From Aplectana chamaeleonis (taxonomy: Eukaryota > Nematoda > Chromadorea > Rhabditida > Cosmocercidae), in assembly GCA_029168955.1 (NCBI GenBank), contig JAPDOI010000173.1:124001-188000 (forward strand): a stretch of DNA of 64,000 bases, given 5' to 3'. This document shows positions 22,870-34,328 of the stretch, in pieces. The notes under the pieces are model-generated. The model saw nothing but the letters and a program-made list of their open reading frames with translations. It did no database searches and was not told the DNA's origin. Position 1 is the first letter of the stretch, and every line of letters starts with the position of its first letter. Position numbers and translations under genes: made by a program.

Positions 22870-24103
22870 GGGCAACACATCCTATCGCCCGTGAACATTG
22901 ATCGCCCGATTCTCCATATGCTTGACGAAATATTCAGCCGGTTGAATTATTGAAGAATTTACTTCTGTCTTTGTTTTCTTGTCTTTCATTCGTGAAGCAC
23001 GTGGCTTTAAAGTAATAACACTCATACTAGACTTTAGATTGCATGGAATCATTCTTGGAGTGATGTTCTGAGATTTCTCCGAGGGTTCAAAAATGTTATC
23101 ATTCTTTAGATTTTTATTTGCCAGTATGTAGATGTATTTGGGCGTCTAATACTTGTTTTTCAGTTTGATTATGTCACGATTTTAGACTTCTGTTTCTCGA
23201 CTTACTCAGTGTTTCCTACTTTTAAGACTCTTGAGTACTCAGTTTATTCGCGAGATCGAAGAATTTTGTGTTTTCGGGCAGCTGAAATGTCAAATTGTTG
23301 GAATAGTTGTACGAGTTCTCTCACGCATTCGTACACAATACGGGATATGTTTGCGAATTTATTCATTTAGTAAAAAATTTCCACATGCCTTACTCCAAGT
23401 TTTAAATTCATTGGAGGAACTTTATGAAGATCATATCCGAGAAATCGTCCTGATTCCACATTAGATTTAGCTAACAGATATTAGCATTCGATGCTAGATT
23501 GAATGATGAATGATTGAATGATCCGAATATCGTATTTTATGAGCACCTCGAAAGAATGAATAATTTGGAGGATCATTTTCGAAAATTTTCGGGTGAATGA
23601 ATTTTTCAGCTATAGGTTTTTCGATACTACCGAATGGAAGAATGTATTAGAATGAGGTATTTTCTAAGTCACCGAATGAATGTTTCGAATAAAATGAGAG
23701 AATAAATTTGAACAAGGCCTCTCAAATTTTTGAAGGATGAATGATTATATTCTATTCAAGAGCCTGCCCATTCCGTTCCTCCACTTGATGCTATTGGAAA
23801 CCCCAAGTACTATAGTTGTTATCCGGATGATTTCGGATAATCGCAAAGTCGTATTTTCTGCTTTCTTTGGAACTGGATAGCATATATTAAATAACTTTTA
23901 GTTAAAAATCGATCTATATGGCATGTGAGTGCAAATTTCCCTGTGGGTAACAGTTTACCTTACGAGAAATTCTAAATTATCCGATTATTCGAGTTATCCG
24001 AATCATTTTGCGGAAACTTCGATTTTCGAAAACCCAATGCTTTTGAGATGGTGGCAAGTTAGCATCGTATTAATGCTACAATAAGGTTTAATTGGTAGAC
24101 CAT
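22870..24103. other. AT-rich interior of T
   Basis: No gene recognised. Around 23490-23780 there are several GAATGA(A/T) motifs, giving a weakly repetitive character. Confidence 0.4.
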
Positions 24104-24648
24104 CTTCACTTTGAAGGTCGCGATCAAATATGCTTGTCTTCTTTTCCTCTCTAAACCCTTCTCTGGGTTGAGAGTAGAAGAACCTGTGAAAAAAATCGCA
24201 AAAAACCGCTGTTTCGAGCCAAATTTGAAGCCTGAACTTTCCTGTCTTTTGATGGTGGACGAGCCCACATCACATCATCGGCATCAATGATCTCAAATAT
24301 TAAGAACATCAATTGGCTTGAAATTGAATTTTAATATATTTATGTATTCTAGTCAAAAACATTGACTGAGGTGCTTGCTTTCATTGTTCAACTGTTTTTA
24401 TCAGGTAAATTTGCACTTATTTCTTCCTCTGATCGTCGATGATTTTTGACTGCTCGGCATGAGACTGCGATCTTTTTGGGCGGCGCTGTGCACGTGTGCA
24501 CAAACTGGCATCTTTGGGTCCTAGAAACTCTGATTCTAGCCCGTTTTTCATCGCGCTACCTTAATAGTTTTTGAGCTATTTTCGATTTAAGCCGATTTTC
24601 GTAGTTTTTTTTTCCGTAGCGTTTTCCATCGTGACCACTGCCTATAAG
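24104..24648 (-). mobile_element. TTAA MITE family A, copy A2
   Basis: Reverse orientation: starts with degraded AAGGTCGCGATCAAATATG and ends GTGACCACTGCCTATAA. The interior follows A3-A5, including GTGCACGTGTGCACAAACTGG. Confidence 0.85.
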
Positions 24649-24694
24649 CTGAAATTGATAAGAGAATACAGTTTTCATAATTATACAGAATTTT

Positions 24695-25084
24695 TTGGAT
24701 AACATGTATACCAACCACACATGCGATCGGGGAAGCAGATTGCGGGCACGTGAAATTCCGACCCCAGACTTGCATACCAAGCTGGTGGAAAAATTCAAGC
24801 CCAGGACATCCAAATGTGGGGTGACAACATTCAAAACAAAAGTGCGGAAGTGCCGCCTCCGAAGACGGCGAATTGGCCTAAACGTCTGCCGCAGAAAAAA
24901 AAGAAACATACCGGAATGCGCTGCTTTCAAAAAAGTCGTACATGGAGACTATTGCAATATTATCAGGTCGTTAAGAAACCCCGCACTAAATGTACCCACT
25001 GATCGGAATTCCGCAGGCCAGGCTTGCGTTAGGGGTGCGCGGCCGCAGTGTGTGTCTTTTGGTCCGGCGCCGATTTTTCAATAA
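24695..25084 (+). CDS. Unrecognised basic, Cys-containing open frame in T
   Basis: About 129 codons, opening at a TTG with no nearby ATG, so the true start (or upstream exon) is unknown. The product is strongly basic, with spaced cysteines (SKCGV, RKCRLRRRR, NVCRRKK, PECAAF, DYCNI) that could suggest a metal- or nucleic-acid-binding segment. I do not recognise a family. It lies in sequence belonging to element T and its end runs into MITE I. It may be chance: frames on the opposite strand overlap it. Confidence 0.2.
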   Translation: MDNMYTNHTCDRGSRLRAREIPTPDLHTKLVEKFKPRTSKCGVTTFKTKVRKCRLRRRRIGLNVCRRKKRNIPECAAFKKVVHGDYCNIIRSLRNPALNVPTDRNSAGQACVRGARPQCVSFGPAPIFQ

Positions 25085-25336
25085 AATGTGCTCCACTGAT
25101 TCACATAGTATGTACTGTCTGCTTCCAACTCCCCAGAGCGCCAAGGGCTGATTTGTGTTAGGAGCGCGCGGCCGAACCACGTGTCTTCTGATGCTGCCGA
25201 GTGGCGCCGGAGCGGAATGAAAATCGTCAGGACGGGCCAAACTGTTTCTAAAGAGTTCTTTCAAAAATATCACTCAGGCGCCATTCGGCTTCATCAAACG
25301 ACACGCAGCGCGGCCGCGCACCTATAACGCAAGCCA
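25020..25336. mobile_element. MITE I with GCGGCCGC-type inverted ends
   Basis: GGCTTGCGTTAGGGGTGCGC at the left and GCGCACCTATAACGCAAGCC at the right form inverted repeats of about 26 bp. A partial internal copy, GTGTTAGGAGCGCGCGGCCG, lies near 25156. No clear target duplication. Confidence 0.75.
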
Positions 25337-25673
25337 GATCGTGTGGTCTGCGGAATCCCGGACGGAGAGTAGGTCAGAGAATTTGTTCTTGCTCGTAAGT
25401 AACTTTCGATCAAATGTGGTATACTAAGCGTAAGCGAAATATCGCTAATAATATCGCTACCCGAAAAACCGACCTTCGGAGGTTTCGGGTACCGAAAATT
25501 TTTGAATACACCACGCTCTACGCTTTCTATCTATCATGACTGTTCAGGATCATGTAACATCCAAACTGTGTGAGGGCTGAATTTTAGCAGCAAAACAGAC
25601 TCCCTGATTTTCTTCTCGATTTAGCAAATTTCGATTTTTTCCAAATTTCTGAAAAATACTACATATTTCCATC

Positions 25674-25687
25674 ATATTTGCATTATC
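25674..25687 (+). repeat. Target-site duplication of RTE copy 1 (left)
   Basis: ATATTTGCATTATC is repeated exactly at 28269-28282, bounding the retrotransposon. Confidence 0.85.
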
Positions 25688-28268
25688 ACCCAAAGGACAC
25701 CCAGCAATCTCTATCATCAACGCATATGCACCAACATCAGCTGCTGCGGATGATGAGCTCGATGAGTTCTACGGACAACTCGAGGATGTGGTAGCTAAAG
25801 AAAGAGGCTTTTACAAGATTTGTCTGGGCGACTTCAATGCTGTCCTCGGAAGAGCAGTAGATGGAGAAGGAAGAATCGGATCGTATGGAGGCAACATCAG
25901 AAACGATAACGGTTCTCGCCTGGCAGACTTTTTGTGTAGCGCACGTATGTTCCACGGTAATTCGTTTTACAAGAAGCCCGAAAGTCGAAGATGGACCTGG
26001 AAGTCACCGAACGGAACGACGACCAATGAGATTGATCATATTCTCGTTAATCGGCGATGGGCCCTCCTAGACGTCGGCACTGGTCCATCATTCTTGACAG
26101 GCTCTGACCACAGAATGCTTCGTGCAAAGCTTCGACTTCACAACAACTTTACGAGGAAACATCTTAGTCAGAGATTTTGCAGCAAAATCCGAACCGTGGA
26201 TTCAGAAGTGATGCAGCGCAGTGTAGCCGATACGCAATGGAATGTTTTTGATGATCCCACAGACGATTACGAGGACCTGTGTCGCAAGATGAAGGACGCC
26301 GAAAAAAATTCATTGGTTGGAGCAGTGGAACCAATTGATAGGCTGCGCAAGGAGACTAAACTGTTGCTGGAAAAACGCCGCCTGGTACATCTCGATCCGA
26401 ACACCAGTCACTTGGAGCGTGTTACGATCAGCAAAGTTTGCAGAGCTGAGGTATCGAGCGATTTGAAGCAATATCGAGCGCGGAAGTTGTTGGACACCGT
26501 GAACCAGAGGAAAAGCATCAGGTTTTGTCGGAGAGAGCTGTCAGATCGCAGAGAACAAGTGTCAGCACTTCGGGATTCCTCGGGTTGCATTTGCACGTCC
26601 CGCGCTGGTATGGAAAAAATTGTGGTGGATTTCTACAGCACTCTCTTCAACTCAACACTGTCCGTGCCGCGTAGCCCACTACCTGCAATAGCAGATGACC
26701 CGCCTCCAATCCTTGAGAGTGAAGTTGCTTTTGCTGTCAAAGGGATGAAGGAAAACACAGCTACTGGACCAGATGGCATTTCAACCGAGTCCCTCAGAGC
26801 GGGTGGTTCACCTTTATGGAAAGTTCTTGCGGAACACTTCTCCAGATACCTCGCGCAAGGATTGGTTCCCGCGCAGTGGAAATCGTCAAGAACGATTCTC
26901 CTATTCAAAAAGGGTGATCGGGATGACATCAACAACTACAGGCCAATCGCTCTACTCTCAGTGCCGTACAAGGTCTTTACGAAGATTCTGCTGAACAGGA
27001 TAGAGAAGGCTCTGGACGACTTCCAGCCCAGAGAACAGGCAGGCTTCCGTAAGGGTTACTGCTGTCTTGATCACATTCAGGCGCTATCGCAAGTCATTGA
27101 ACGGACAAGGGAGTACCATCTACCTCTAGCGCTCGTCTTCGTGGACTATACCAAGGCATTCGATTCGGTTGAAGTCCCGGCTGTTCTTAACGCTCTCATC
27201 CACGCTGGTGTTGACGCTCAGTACATCAGAATATTGGAAGAGTGCAACAACGGAAGCAACACCATTATTCAACTATTCGAGAGGAAACTGAAGGTGTCGA
27301 TTGGAAAGGGTGTCAGACAGGAGATACCACCCCGCCGAAGCTCTTCGCGCCCGCGTCACAAGCCGTGATGCGCCACATCGACTGGGAGGGCAAAGGTATC
27401 CTCATAGACGGGTGCAGACTATCCAACTTGCGCTTCGCTGACGACATTGTGCTGCTGGGTTCGTCTTCCGCAGAAGTCGAAGGAATGCTTAACGAACTGG
27501 ACGCTGCAGGAAAAGCGATTGGCCTTACAATGAATCTAAGGAAAACCCAAGTGATGCGCAACCAGTGGTGTGACGACAGCCCCATTCGTCTCTCTGGCAC
27601 TCCCTACCCACTACGAACAGCTACGTCTATCTCGGAAGAGAGGTGAACATGCAAAACGACTTGTCTACGGAGATCGGACGGAGACGACGAGCGGCCTGGT
27701 CTGCACTTGGATCGATAGTGGAAGTGACAGACAAATTGCGGGATGTGAAGACACGAGCACGTTTGTTCGACACCACGGTGCTACCTGCGCTGTGCTATGG
27801 AACCGAGACATGGGCGGAAGCGAAGGCGACCACACAGGCTATAAGGACAGCTCACAGGGCCTTGGAACGCAGACTACTGAAGACTAATCGTCGTGCCCAG
27901 CGAGCTGGTGGCCTACGCAGTGCCGATCTTCGAAAGCAGTCGCAGTTAATGAACCCTCTTCTGTTCATGGCCCAGTCTAAACACCGATGGGCAGGACACG
28001 TGTTGCGCCGCATGGATGACCGATGGAGCCTCCGTACAACAGTCTGGTTACCACGTGATTGCCACCGGCCTCTAGGCCGTCCTCCCACAAGATGGAGCTC
28101 TGTATTTTCAGGCAGAGTCAAGACGTTCTGCACCGAGCGAGGGCTTCCTGAAAATCACCATCACTGGATGTCCCTTGCTCGGGATCGGTCGAGCTGGTTG
28201 AGATGTGGTCCACACGGCGGCGACGCGCAGTGAAGATGGATCATCAAGGTATCAAGGTAAGGTAAGGT
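25688..28268 (+). mobile_element. RTE-type non-LTR retrotransposon, 5'-truncated
   Basis: A 14-bp target duplication flanks a 2581-bp insertion that starts inside the endonuclease domain and ends in a simple AAGGT-type tail (near 28249-28268). Truncation at the 5' end and variable-length duplications are typical of target-primed reverse transcription. It lies within element T. Confidence 0.92.
25690..28233 (+). pseudogene. RTE endonuclease-reverse transcriptase, two frameshifts
   Basis: The polyprotein nicks DNA and copies RNA into the site. The frame enters as AISIINAYAPT, then CLGDFNAVLG and TGSDHRMLRAK, marking an AP-type endonuclease whose N-terminus is missing. The reverse transcriptase follows: NYRPIALLSVPYK, EQAGFRKGY, VFVDYTKAFD with a catalytic Asp, and LRFADDIVLLG with the Asp pair. 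A one-base loss at about 27318, between GVRQ and GDT, moves to a second frame; another shift near 27603-27609 moves to a third, from NSYVYLGREVN to the stop at 28231. The C-terminal part has AGHVLRRMDDRW and GRPPTRW, common in nematode RTE proteins. Not functional. Confidence 0.92.
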
Positions 28269-28374
28269 ATATTTGCATTATCGAACGACTTCCGCCCAAT
28301 CAAGTTTAAAATTGATCATTATGCAAAGTGTCCTATACTACTGAACTCATTTTGTTAATTATCAATATTTGTTT

Positions 28375-28622
28375 CAGAAGTTCGACTTTCACAGTTTTCA
28401 GTGGTTCTCGAAAAGAGGGGACCACAGTTGAGAATGTACCTCCGAAAAAAGCGATATCCGTCACATTGGAAAATTCGATAAACCCGTTCCAGTACCTTAT
28501 TCCAGCCCTCACACAGTTCGAATATACTATAATCTCAAGCAGATCCTATGGATGGAAAAAAGAGAACGAGGGGTGTTCAAAGATAACCGGTGTCCAAAGC
28601 CTCATCTACACTTCGATGTAAA
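28375..28622 (+). CDS. Exon-like open frame in T, unrecognised
   Basis: A TTTGTTTCAG acceptor at 28368-28377 precedes an 80-codon open frame containing KEGTTVENVPPKKAISVTLE and ending at a TAA near 28622. It could be a last exon of a gene carried by T, or a chance frame. No domain recognised and no upstream exon found. Confidence 0.2.
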
Positions 28623-28831
28623 ATACACTGAAGATCCACTTTTTTTCGGGCTGCTAGACTGCAGTTAGATAGGAAACGACTTGAACTTTTAAATAGTAAA
28701 CCACATTTGATTGGAAGATCACATACGGACAAGGAAATTCTTGAAAATTCATTGGTTGCTCTTCCTTCCTAACGGCCTAATAATTAGAACGTATCAGTAA
28801 TACTAAAGCAATATATAGAACTGAGTCGTAC

Positions 28832-28986
28832 GGGTCAGGTGCTCTCTACACACAGAGGAAGAAGTTGTCCCGTTTTTGCAGTTCGATACGCCACCCTACT
28901 CAATGCAAGCGAAGTGGTCCCGGGTGGAATTAGAGCCGCGAAAGGCGAGACAACTCCTCCCTCGTTGTGTATAGAGCCCCTGTCCC
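28832..28986. mobile_element. MULE-like MITE M1 with 9-bp duplication
   Basis: A 155-bp element with inverted ends GGGTCAGGTGCTCTCTACAC and GGGACAGGGGCTCTATACAC, flanked by exact 9-bp copies of GAGTCGTAC (28823-28831, 28987-28995). A 9-bp duplication is the Mutator/MULE hallmark. Confidence 0.9.
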
Positions 28987-28995
28987 GAGTCGTAC

Positions 28996-29277
28996 GCGTG
29001 ACTGTCATGAGATCGCCTCACTAGTAGAAATTTACCAATAGGCCACCCGGTTAATAAAAGCCCGGCAATGGGATGACTACAGCAAAATTTATAAATCCGG
29101 CGGTAGCAGGTCGACAGCTGAAACTTTCGGGGCTTCAATTAGGTCGTGCCGCCGTCTTCTAATCCGGCGCTAGGAGGTCTACAGCTGGACCTTTCGGGGT
29201 GATACCAGGTTCTCTCGGATCGAAATCACCCTTTTTTTGGTGTCCTCAGATGATGTGCTCTGTGGCGACACCTCAGA
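28996..29277. other. Right-hand interior of T
   Basis: Two direct copies of a GGTC(G/T)ACAGCTG...CTTTCGGGG segment lie about 60 bp apart (near 29109 and 29178). No gene. Confidence 0.5.
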
Positions 29278-29519
29278 AACCTGCTGTCGACATTTGAGTT
29301 TGCCTGAGTAACTATTCTTCATGTTGTCTTACGGTCGCACCAACATTCTAGGAAAAAGTGCTAGATGACTGGTGAGAATTGGTGGCGGATCTTCATCTTT
29401 GACGCCTCCCAACCTCATTGCCCAACGTTTTTAAGTTTACCAGTTTGGTCTACCGGGCTCAATCATGAAATTGAGCCTGGAAAATGAAACTTGATTTCCA
29501 GCGCGAACGATGCCTTTGA

Positions 29520-31658
29520 GAAAAATCATAATTTTGCCCTAGTACGTCTATTTGGAGTCCTTTCGCATGATTTCGATTCATTTCTCTAATACGCTGTACG
29601 ACGATTTCTGTTCGTTTCCCCAATACGCTAATCATTTCCGACTGATAAGACTCTAATTTTGCTCCTAGTTACTAATTGTTACGCGTAGTGGTGGAATTAT
29701 GGCTAATTATCCTTCTCCAATTCGCATTCAATCGATAATCCTGTAAGTTGTCGTTGCTGGCCGAATGTCCCTCCGATGACCTAGTTCCCACGAAAAATCG
29801 ATGCACTCGTGCGTAAGCAACTCGTGCAGGCACATCACGGGACAATCAATACGCGACGCGTACGCACGCGGCCCGATGTCGATCCGGCACTGCATGGCGC
29901 AATCGATGCCCTCGCTGCTTAGCGACGGGCCTCGGTGCCGCTCAGCCCAATCAATACGCGACGCGAACACGCACGCGACCAAGCAGTCACTCTCGTCCCT
30001 CACGCTGCAGTATCGATTCATCGTTAACAATATATCTTGTCTAACACTCATTCAGCTATAGCTGTACAGCATGGATCTTAGAAGGCGAGCCGTTACAACC
30101 TCGATCAGAAGGCTCATGCAGGAGACGAAGGACAAGAATTTGCAATTGGAACATCGACGTAATAGGTAGACAAGGACTACTAACAGGCAAGTTGATATCG
30201 GGTTCTGAGCTCGACGAAGTTTCCTACCCATGCTAGGCTAGAAGGTCGCATGCATACCTAGTGCGCTCGCAAATATTTCACTTCAGTGAATTCGCTATCT
30301 CTTACTACAACCAACTTACTCCGCTTAACCTGGTTACAGGATTAGTTTCGGGTTGACTCTGAGAATGTATAAAATGCTCAGTATGCGAGGATAATACGCA
30401 GAATAGCACAAATTTCGTCCCACGTTCGAATTCGGGAGTGAGTAAAAGTGTTGTGTAATCGCAAAATTTAGTGACATACGCTATATTACGAGCAATATTA
30501 CCCCTAAAGCGCCGAAATCCTAATCTTCATTACGCAGCACATCCCATCTTTGCTTGCGCGTGTAATACGCGATACAATTCAAAATCAATATCTGAAACCA
30601 ACATTCGTTTATTACGCGTAGCAAACGTTGCTTTTCGTTAGGAAAACAACTCTTTAGGCCATGAAAACCGAAACCCGAAGGGAAATCATACGCTGTTTTT
30701 GGAACATGTCTGGAGGGTAATGATTCTCACTACGCCTGCATACATTCCAAATTACTGGTTGTTATTTTTATTCTGAATTGAGGTGCACATTAGTTCTAAT
30801 AAGACAACCGCACAGTGTTTTGCTTTTTCGTTTTGTGTCCCACCCAGACTCGCTACCTACTCATTCGGAGATCATTACGCAACAGGAATGCAGTAGAAAT
30901 GTGTCATCTTTCCAGTATTGATGTTCATTGAATCATAGTGAACCCTGTGCGCCAACAGCATTGACGGTAGGGGGTCAGTGGTGTTCCGAACGCGATTCGT
31001 TCATTGGGTTCCGGTCTTAGACTGCTGCGAGGTCACACACCTCGTCCTTTCCAACATCCACTACCATGCAGGGGCTGGTGAAAGCAATGCATCGTCTGAG
31101 AGATTCGTCTGCAAGAGATTTGTAGCTTGTCGGGACGTCGACACTCTAGGCCAGACTGACGACGAATCTAATGCCCTGGTCGGTAATCGTCACTACGCTG
31201 CACTGCAAAGCGACAAAGGCAAGCACTAGAATTTCCTAACACCCGCATCATTAAGGTCCAAACAACGCTACGCGCTTTTTGTGGTTAGAGAATACCTGTG
31301 AGCCACAATCCGCTCTTAAATTTCATATATTGCGCTTTAGGCGAATTTTGGACACATTTTTCCTCTTTTGACTGGAAAAAATACGCGCTCAGAAGAAATG
31401 CGCACAAGTCATTACGCAACAAAATTTTCGACAACGCTCACGCTCAGAACGCTCTTGTCGGTGCTGACCGCACAAGCGAGTGTCTCGTGTTGCAAAGCAT
31501 CTGGGCATCCCATAGGATACCAGATTACGCTTCATATGACAAAAGTTAACTATGCATCCGAAGCAAGTAATTCGAAACGTATTAGCTTCCAATTTTGACC
31601 TTTTTTTCTTTAATCCGCATTTTATCTTTGTGGAAATAAAATGACTAGGATACACTCA
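29520..31658. other. Unassigned region with TACGC-type motifs
   Basis: No gene is supported. A direct repeat, CAATCAATACGCGACGCG, occurs near 29847 and 29950. From about 30300 onward ATTACGC, AATACGC and TACTCCGC recur every 50-300 bp, mostly on the plus strand. Overlapping frames at 29728-30061 on both strands are uninformative. Confidence 0.4.
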
Positions 31659-32214
31659 TTAAAGGCAGTGGTCGCGATCAAATATGCTTGTCGCCTTTTT
31701 CTCTCTAAACCCTTTTCTGGGTCTCGAGTAGTAGGACCTATAGAAAAGAACGTGAAAAAACCACTGTTTTGGGCCAAATTTGAAGCCTGAACTTTCTTGT
31801 CTTTTGATGGTGGACGAGCCCACTCCACATCATCGGCATCAATAATCTCTAGTATCATGAATATCAGCTGGCTTGAAATTTAATTTTAATCAATGAACCT
31901 TCGGATTTATGTACACATCTAGTCAGAAACATTGACTGCAGTTCTTTCTTTCATTGCTCAGCTGTTTTTATTAGGTAAATTTGCATTTATTTCTTCCTCC
32001 GAACGTCGATGATTTTTGACTGCTCGGCATGAGACTGCGATCTTTTTTGGCGACGCTGTGCACGTGTGCACAAACTGGCATCTTTGGGCCTTAGAAACTC
32101 TAATTCTAGCCCGTTTTTCACCGCTCTAGCTTCCTAGTTTTTCAGCTGTTTTCGATCTAAGCTGATTTTTGTAGTTTTCTCGATGAAGTTTTTCATTGTG
32201 ACCACTGCATTTAA
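31659..32214 (-). mobile_element. TTAA MITE family A, copy A3
   Basis: TTAAAGGCAGTGGTCGCGATC at the left and GTGACCACTGCATTTAA at the right; 556 bp, reverse orientation relative to A1. TTAA at both ends. Confidence 0.92.
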
Positions 32215-34328
32215 GACTTACTCCTCCAGTTAGCAAGAATCTGCTAGCAAAATTACCGGAATTTTCAGATTTTTTTTGCAAGTTCATTATTTTTTACACC
32301 TCTGCAGAATGCGATTTCCTCGTGTTCGCGGACGCGTCAAAAACGAGTTTACTCCGCTATGGCACAGTCACGCTGTCAGTCTTCGGGTGATACCGTCAAG
32401 CCATATCTGCTGACTTCGGGGTCTAGGCTGGTTCCTCTTGAGCCTGCAACAATGTCTCGCTTGAAGCTGATGACTCTCGATGCCGTAGTTACATTCCCGA
32501 AATCCTATAAGAAGAGAGTATTTATTTCGCTAACGGCCATAAGGCTATTTTGAGACTTACAGCATCAAAAAGCTGATCGTTGCAAAGGTTGCAGGTAAGT
32601 TTAATTTCTGCACGAGAGCCGCAGAACTCAGCTTACAGTGCCGTCCAGGGTACTCCTGCACGCAAGATTTTTGACCATATTTGGCGGAAAGACCAGAATT
32701 TTTGTTTAGTGCGTTGTTTTGCTGGTCAAATGCAGACTTAGACCCTACAGTGAAACCTTCAACGACATCGGAGGTCTCGGAGGTCGAGTTGTAGCTGTGG
32801 GTTGCCGTTGCCTCTAATGCGCACCTTTTGACTCTTGTGTAAATTGCAAAAATTTGCCCTTACTTCGCTTATTAGCCGTACCGCTTCTAGTCGGTAATTC
32901 TTTCGCTTTAGCATGTACGACGGCTCTCAATTTGTAAAGCGTGTCTTGGTAATACGCATCTGAACAACAACATTTCAGGCGCGTTACCCATGATGATTCA
33001 CGATTCAGAAGCAGTTCAGCTGCTACTCCATCGTGATTATCAATGAGAGAGTCGTAGAGTTAGTCACCAGTTCATAACGCAAACCTTATGCGTTCCTAGA
33101 TTCCGGTGGATCACAAGTGTCAGAACGAGCAAGAGTAACTCCGCATCACGTTTGTCATTGAGGGACGCCATTCCTTTGCGGCCTCATCACCCGCTGGAGA
33201 GCCTGCTTATACTCCGCTCACAGAAAAACCTAAGCCGTAAAGAAGTTCCTCATTTCGTCTCGGAATCACGCTTGCAATACTCTACTGGGTCAATTAGTAG
33301 TGCAGCTTACTCCGCTAGAACTGCATGTAGAAATTGGCTAGTCTCTCTGGCTTACCGATATGGGAGGACACCCATCACAGTTGACAAGATTTCAACCAGA
33401 GAGGATAGTTGAAAAGCGTAGAGGTGCCTCCTATGATAACGTGCTTGACATCAATGAGCAGCCCTTGGCACGAGAATGATTACGCAAGACGACTTGAACT
33501 CTCTGTGGTAAGACTACGAATTAGAGCGTATAACGAGTTAGACCGCGAGGTCCTCGTCTTCGTGCCTTCTTCTTTTTTTCGGGGCCGGAAGGAGGACTGA
33601 AGTCCACTTCTCATGGAATATTGTTCAGTATACGACACAGAGGAAAATGCATGCATATAGGTACGCTGACAAATATAAATTCACTGTTAGAAAACGCCAC
33701 ATAGACAAGGAGACTTATTACGCGACAGACAATATAATGCGCAGTTCTTATTCAAACTTCTTCCTTTTAATTGTTTGTAGCCTAGTTATGAAGACACGTC
33801 AAAAGCTGTGGGAGCCGCAGTCGTTCTTGAGCCTACTCTGTCAATTCGATGGAACGACGAAGTGGCATCGCCATTCAGCTTCTGAAGATTATTCCGGTCG
33901 AAGACCGTGTATACAGTAGACACTCATCATCCGCTACTGTAGAAATCATGATGTTGTAGTTGATATTTTTCGCTAGCATTACAAGTATTTGTAGTTATTA
34001 CGCCACTTAACTGATGATTTTAATTTGCCATTTTAGTGTTATTTATTCCGCACAGACCGATTTGAATGTTTTCATTTTTTTGTTCTGGTACCCACCTATT
34101 AGTCTGTGTATAGTCCTCGAGATTCCACGAAGCACTTTCTGTTGTGATGTATGTGAAGGACAGGGATGAGCTGGAAACTCGTTACTCTATGACCTGCTAG
34201 CTCGTTTAAAACGGGTCAATACGCCAACAGGGCCATTTCTTTATGGTCTGCCCGTGTTAAGGAAAAACCCTTAACAGCGATGGCCTTGGGCATCGCCGCT
34301 CTCGAGAGCATTCTTTTGTTCTCGGGAG
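32215..34328. other. Unassigned region, TACGC/TACTCCGC motifs continue
   Basis: No gene supported. Motifs TACTCCGC (near 32350, 33208, 33308), ATTACGC (33478, 33718, 33996) and AATACGC (32950, 34217) continue the pattern of the segment before A3, suggesting both sides belonged to one older sequence. Confidence 0.4.

Larger units (their letters stand above)
22726..29308. mobile_element. Element T: 6.6 kb insertion with 31-bp perfect inverted ends
   Basis: The ends are 31-bp exact inverted repeats (22726-22756 and 29278-29308, starting CTCAGGCAAACTCAAATG). TA lies on each side (22724-22725, 29309-29310), where J1 has a single TA. After subtracting MITE A2, MITE I, the RTE copy and MITE M1, about 3 kb belongs to T. 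That part includes a repeat of CGACCTG-type motifs at 22800-22865, a basic Cys-containing frame at 24695-25084 and an exon-like frame at 28375-28622. No known transposase motif was recognised. TA targeting suggests Tc1/mariner-type chemistry, but the size and ends are unusual. Confidence 0.85.
22478..29519. mobile_element. TTAA MITE family J, copy split by element T
   Basis: The left part (22478-22725) starts ATAAAGGCATCGTACGC and the right part (29309-29519) ends GCGAACGATGCCTTTGA. In order they match the reverse complement of intact J1. Without T it is about 457 bp, against 467 bp for J1. Confidence 0.9.

Noticed and set aside
29728..30061. Mirrored frames of 86 and 107 codons
   Set aside because: Open on both strands over a GC-rich repeat of AATACGCGACGCG; no domain.
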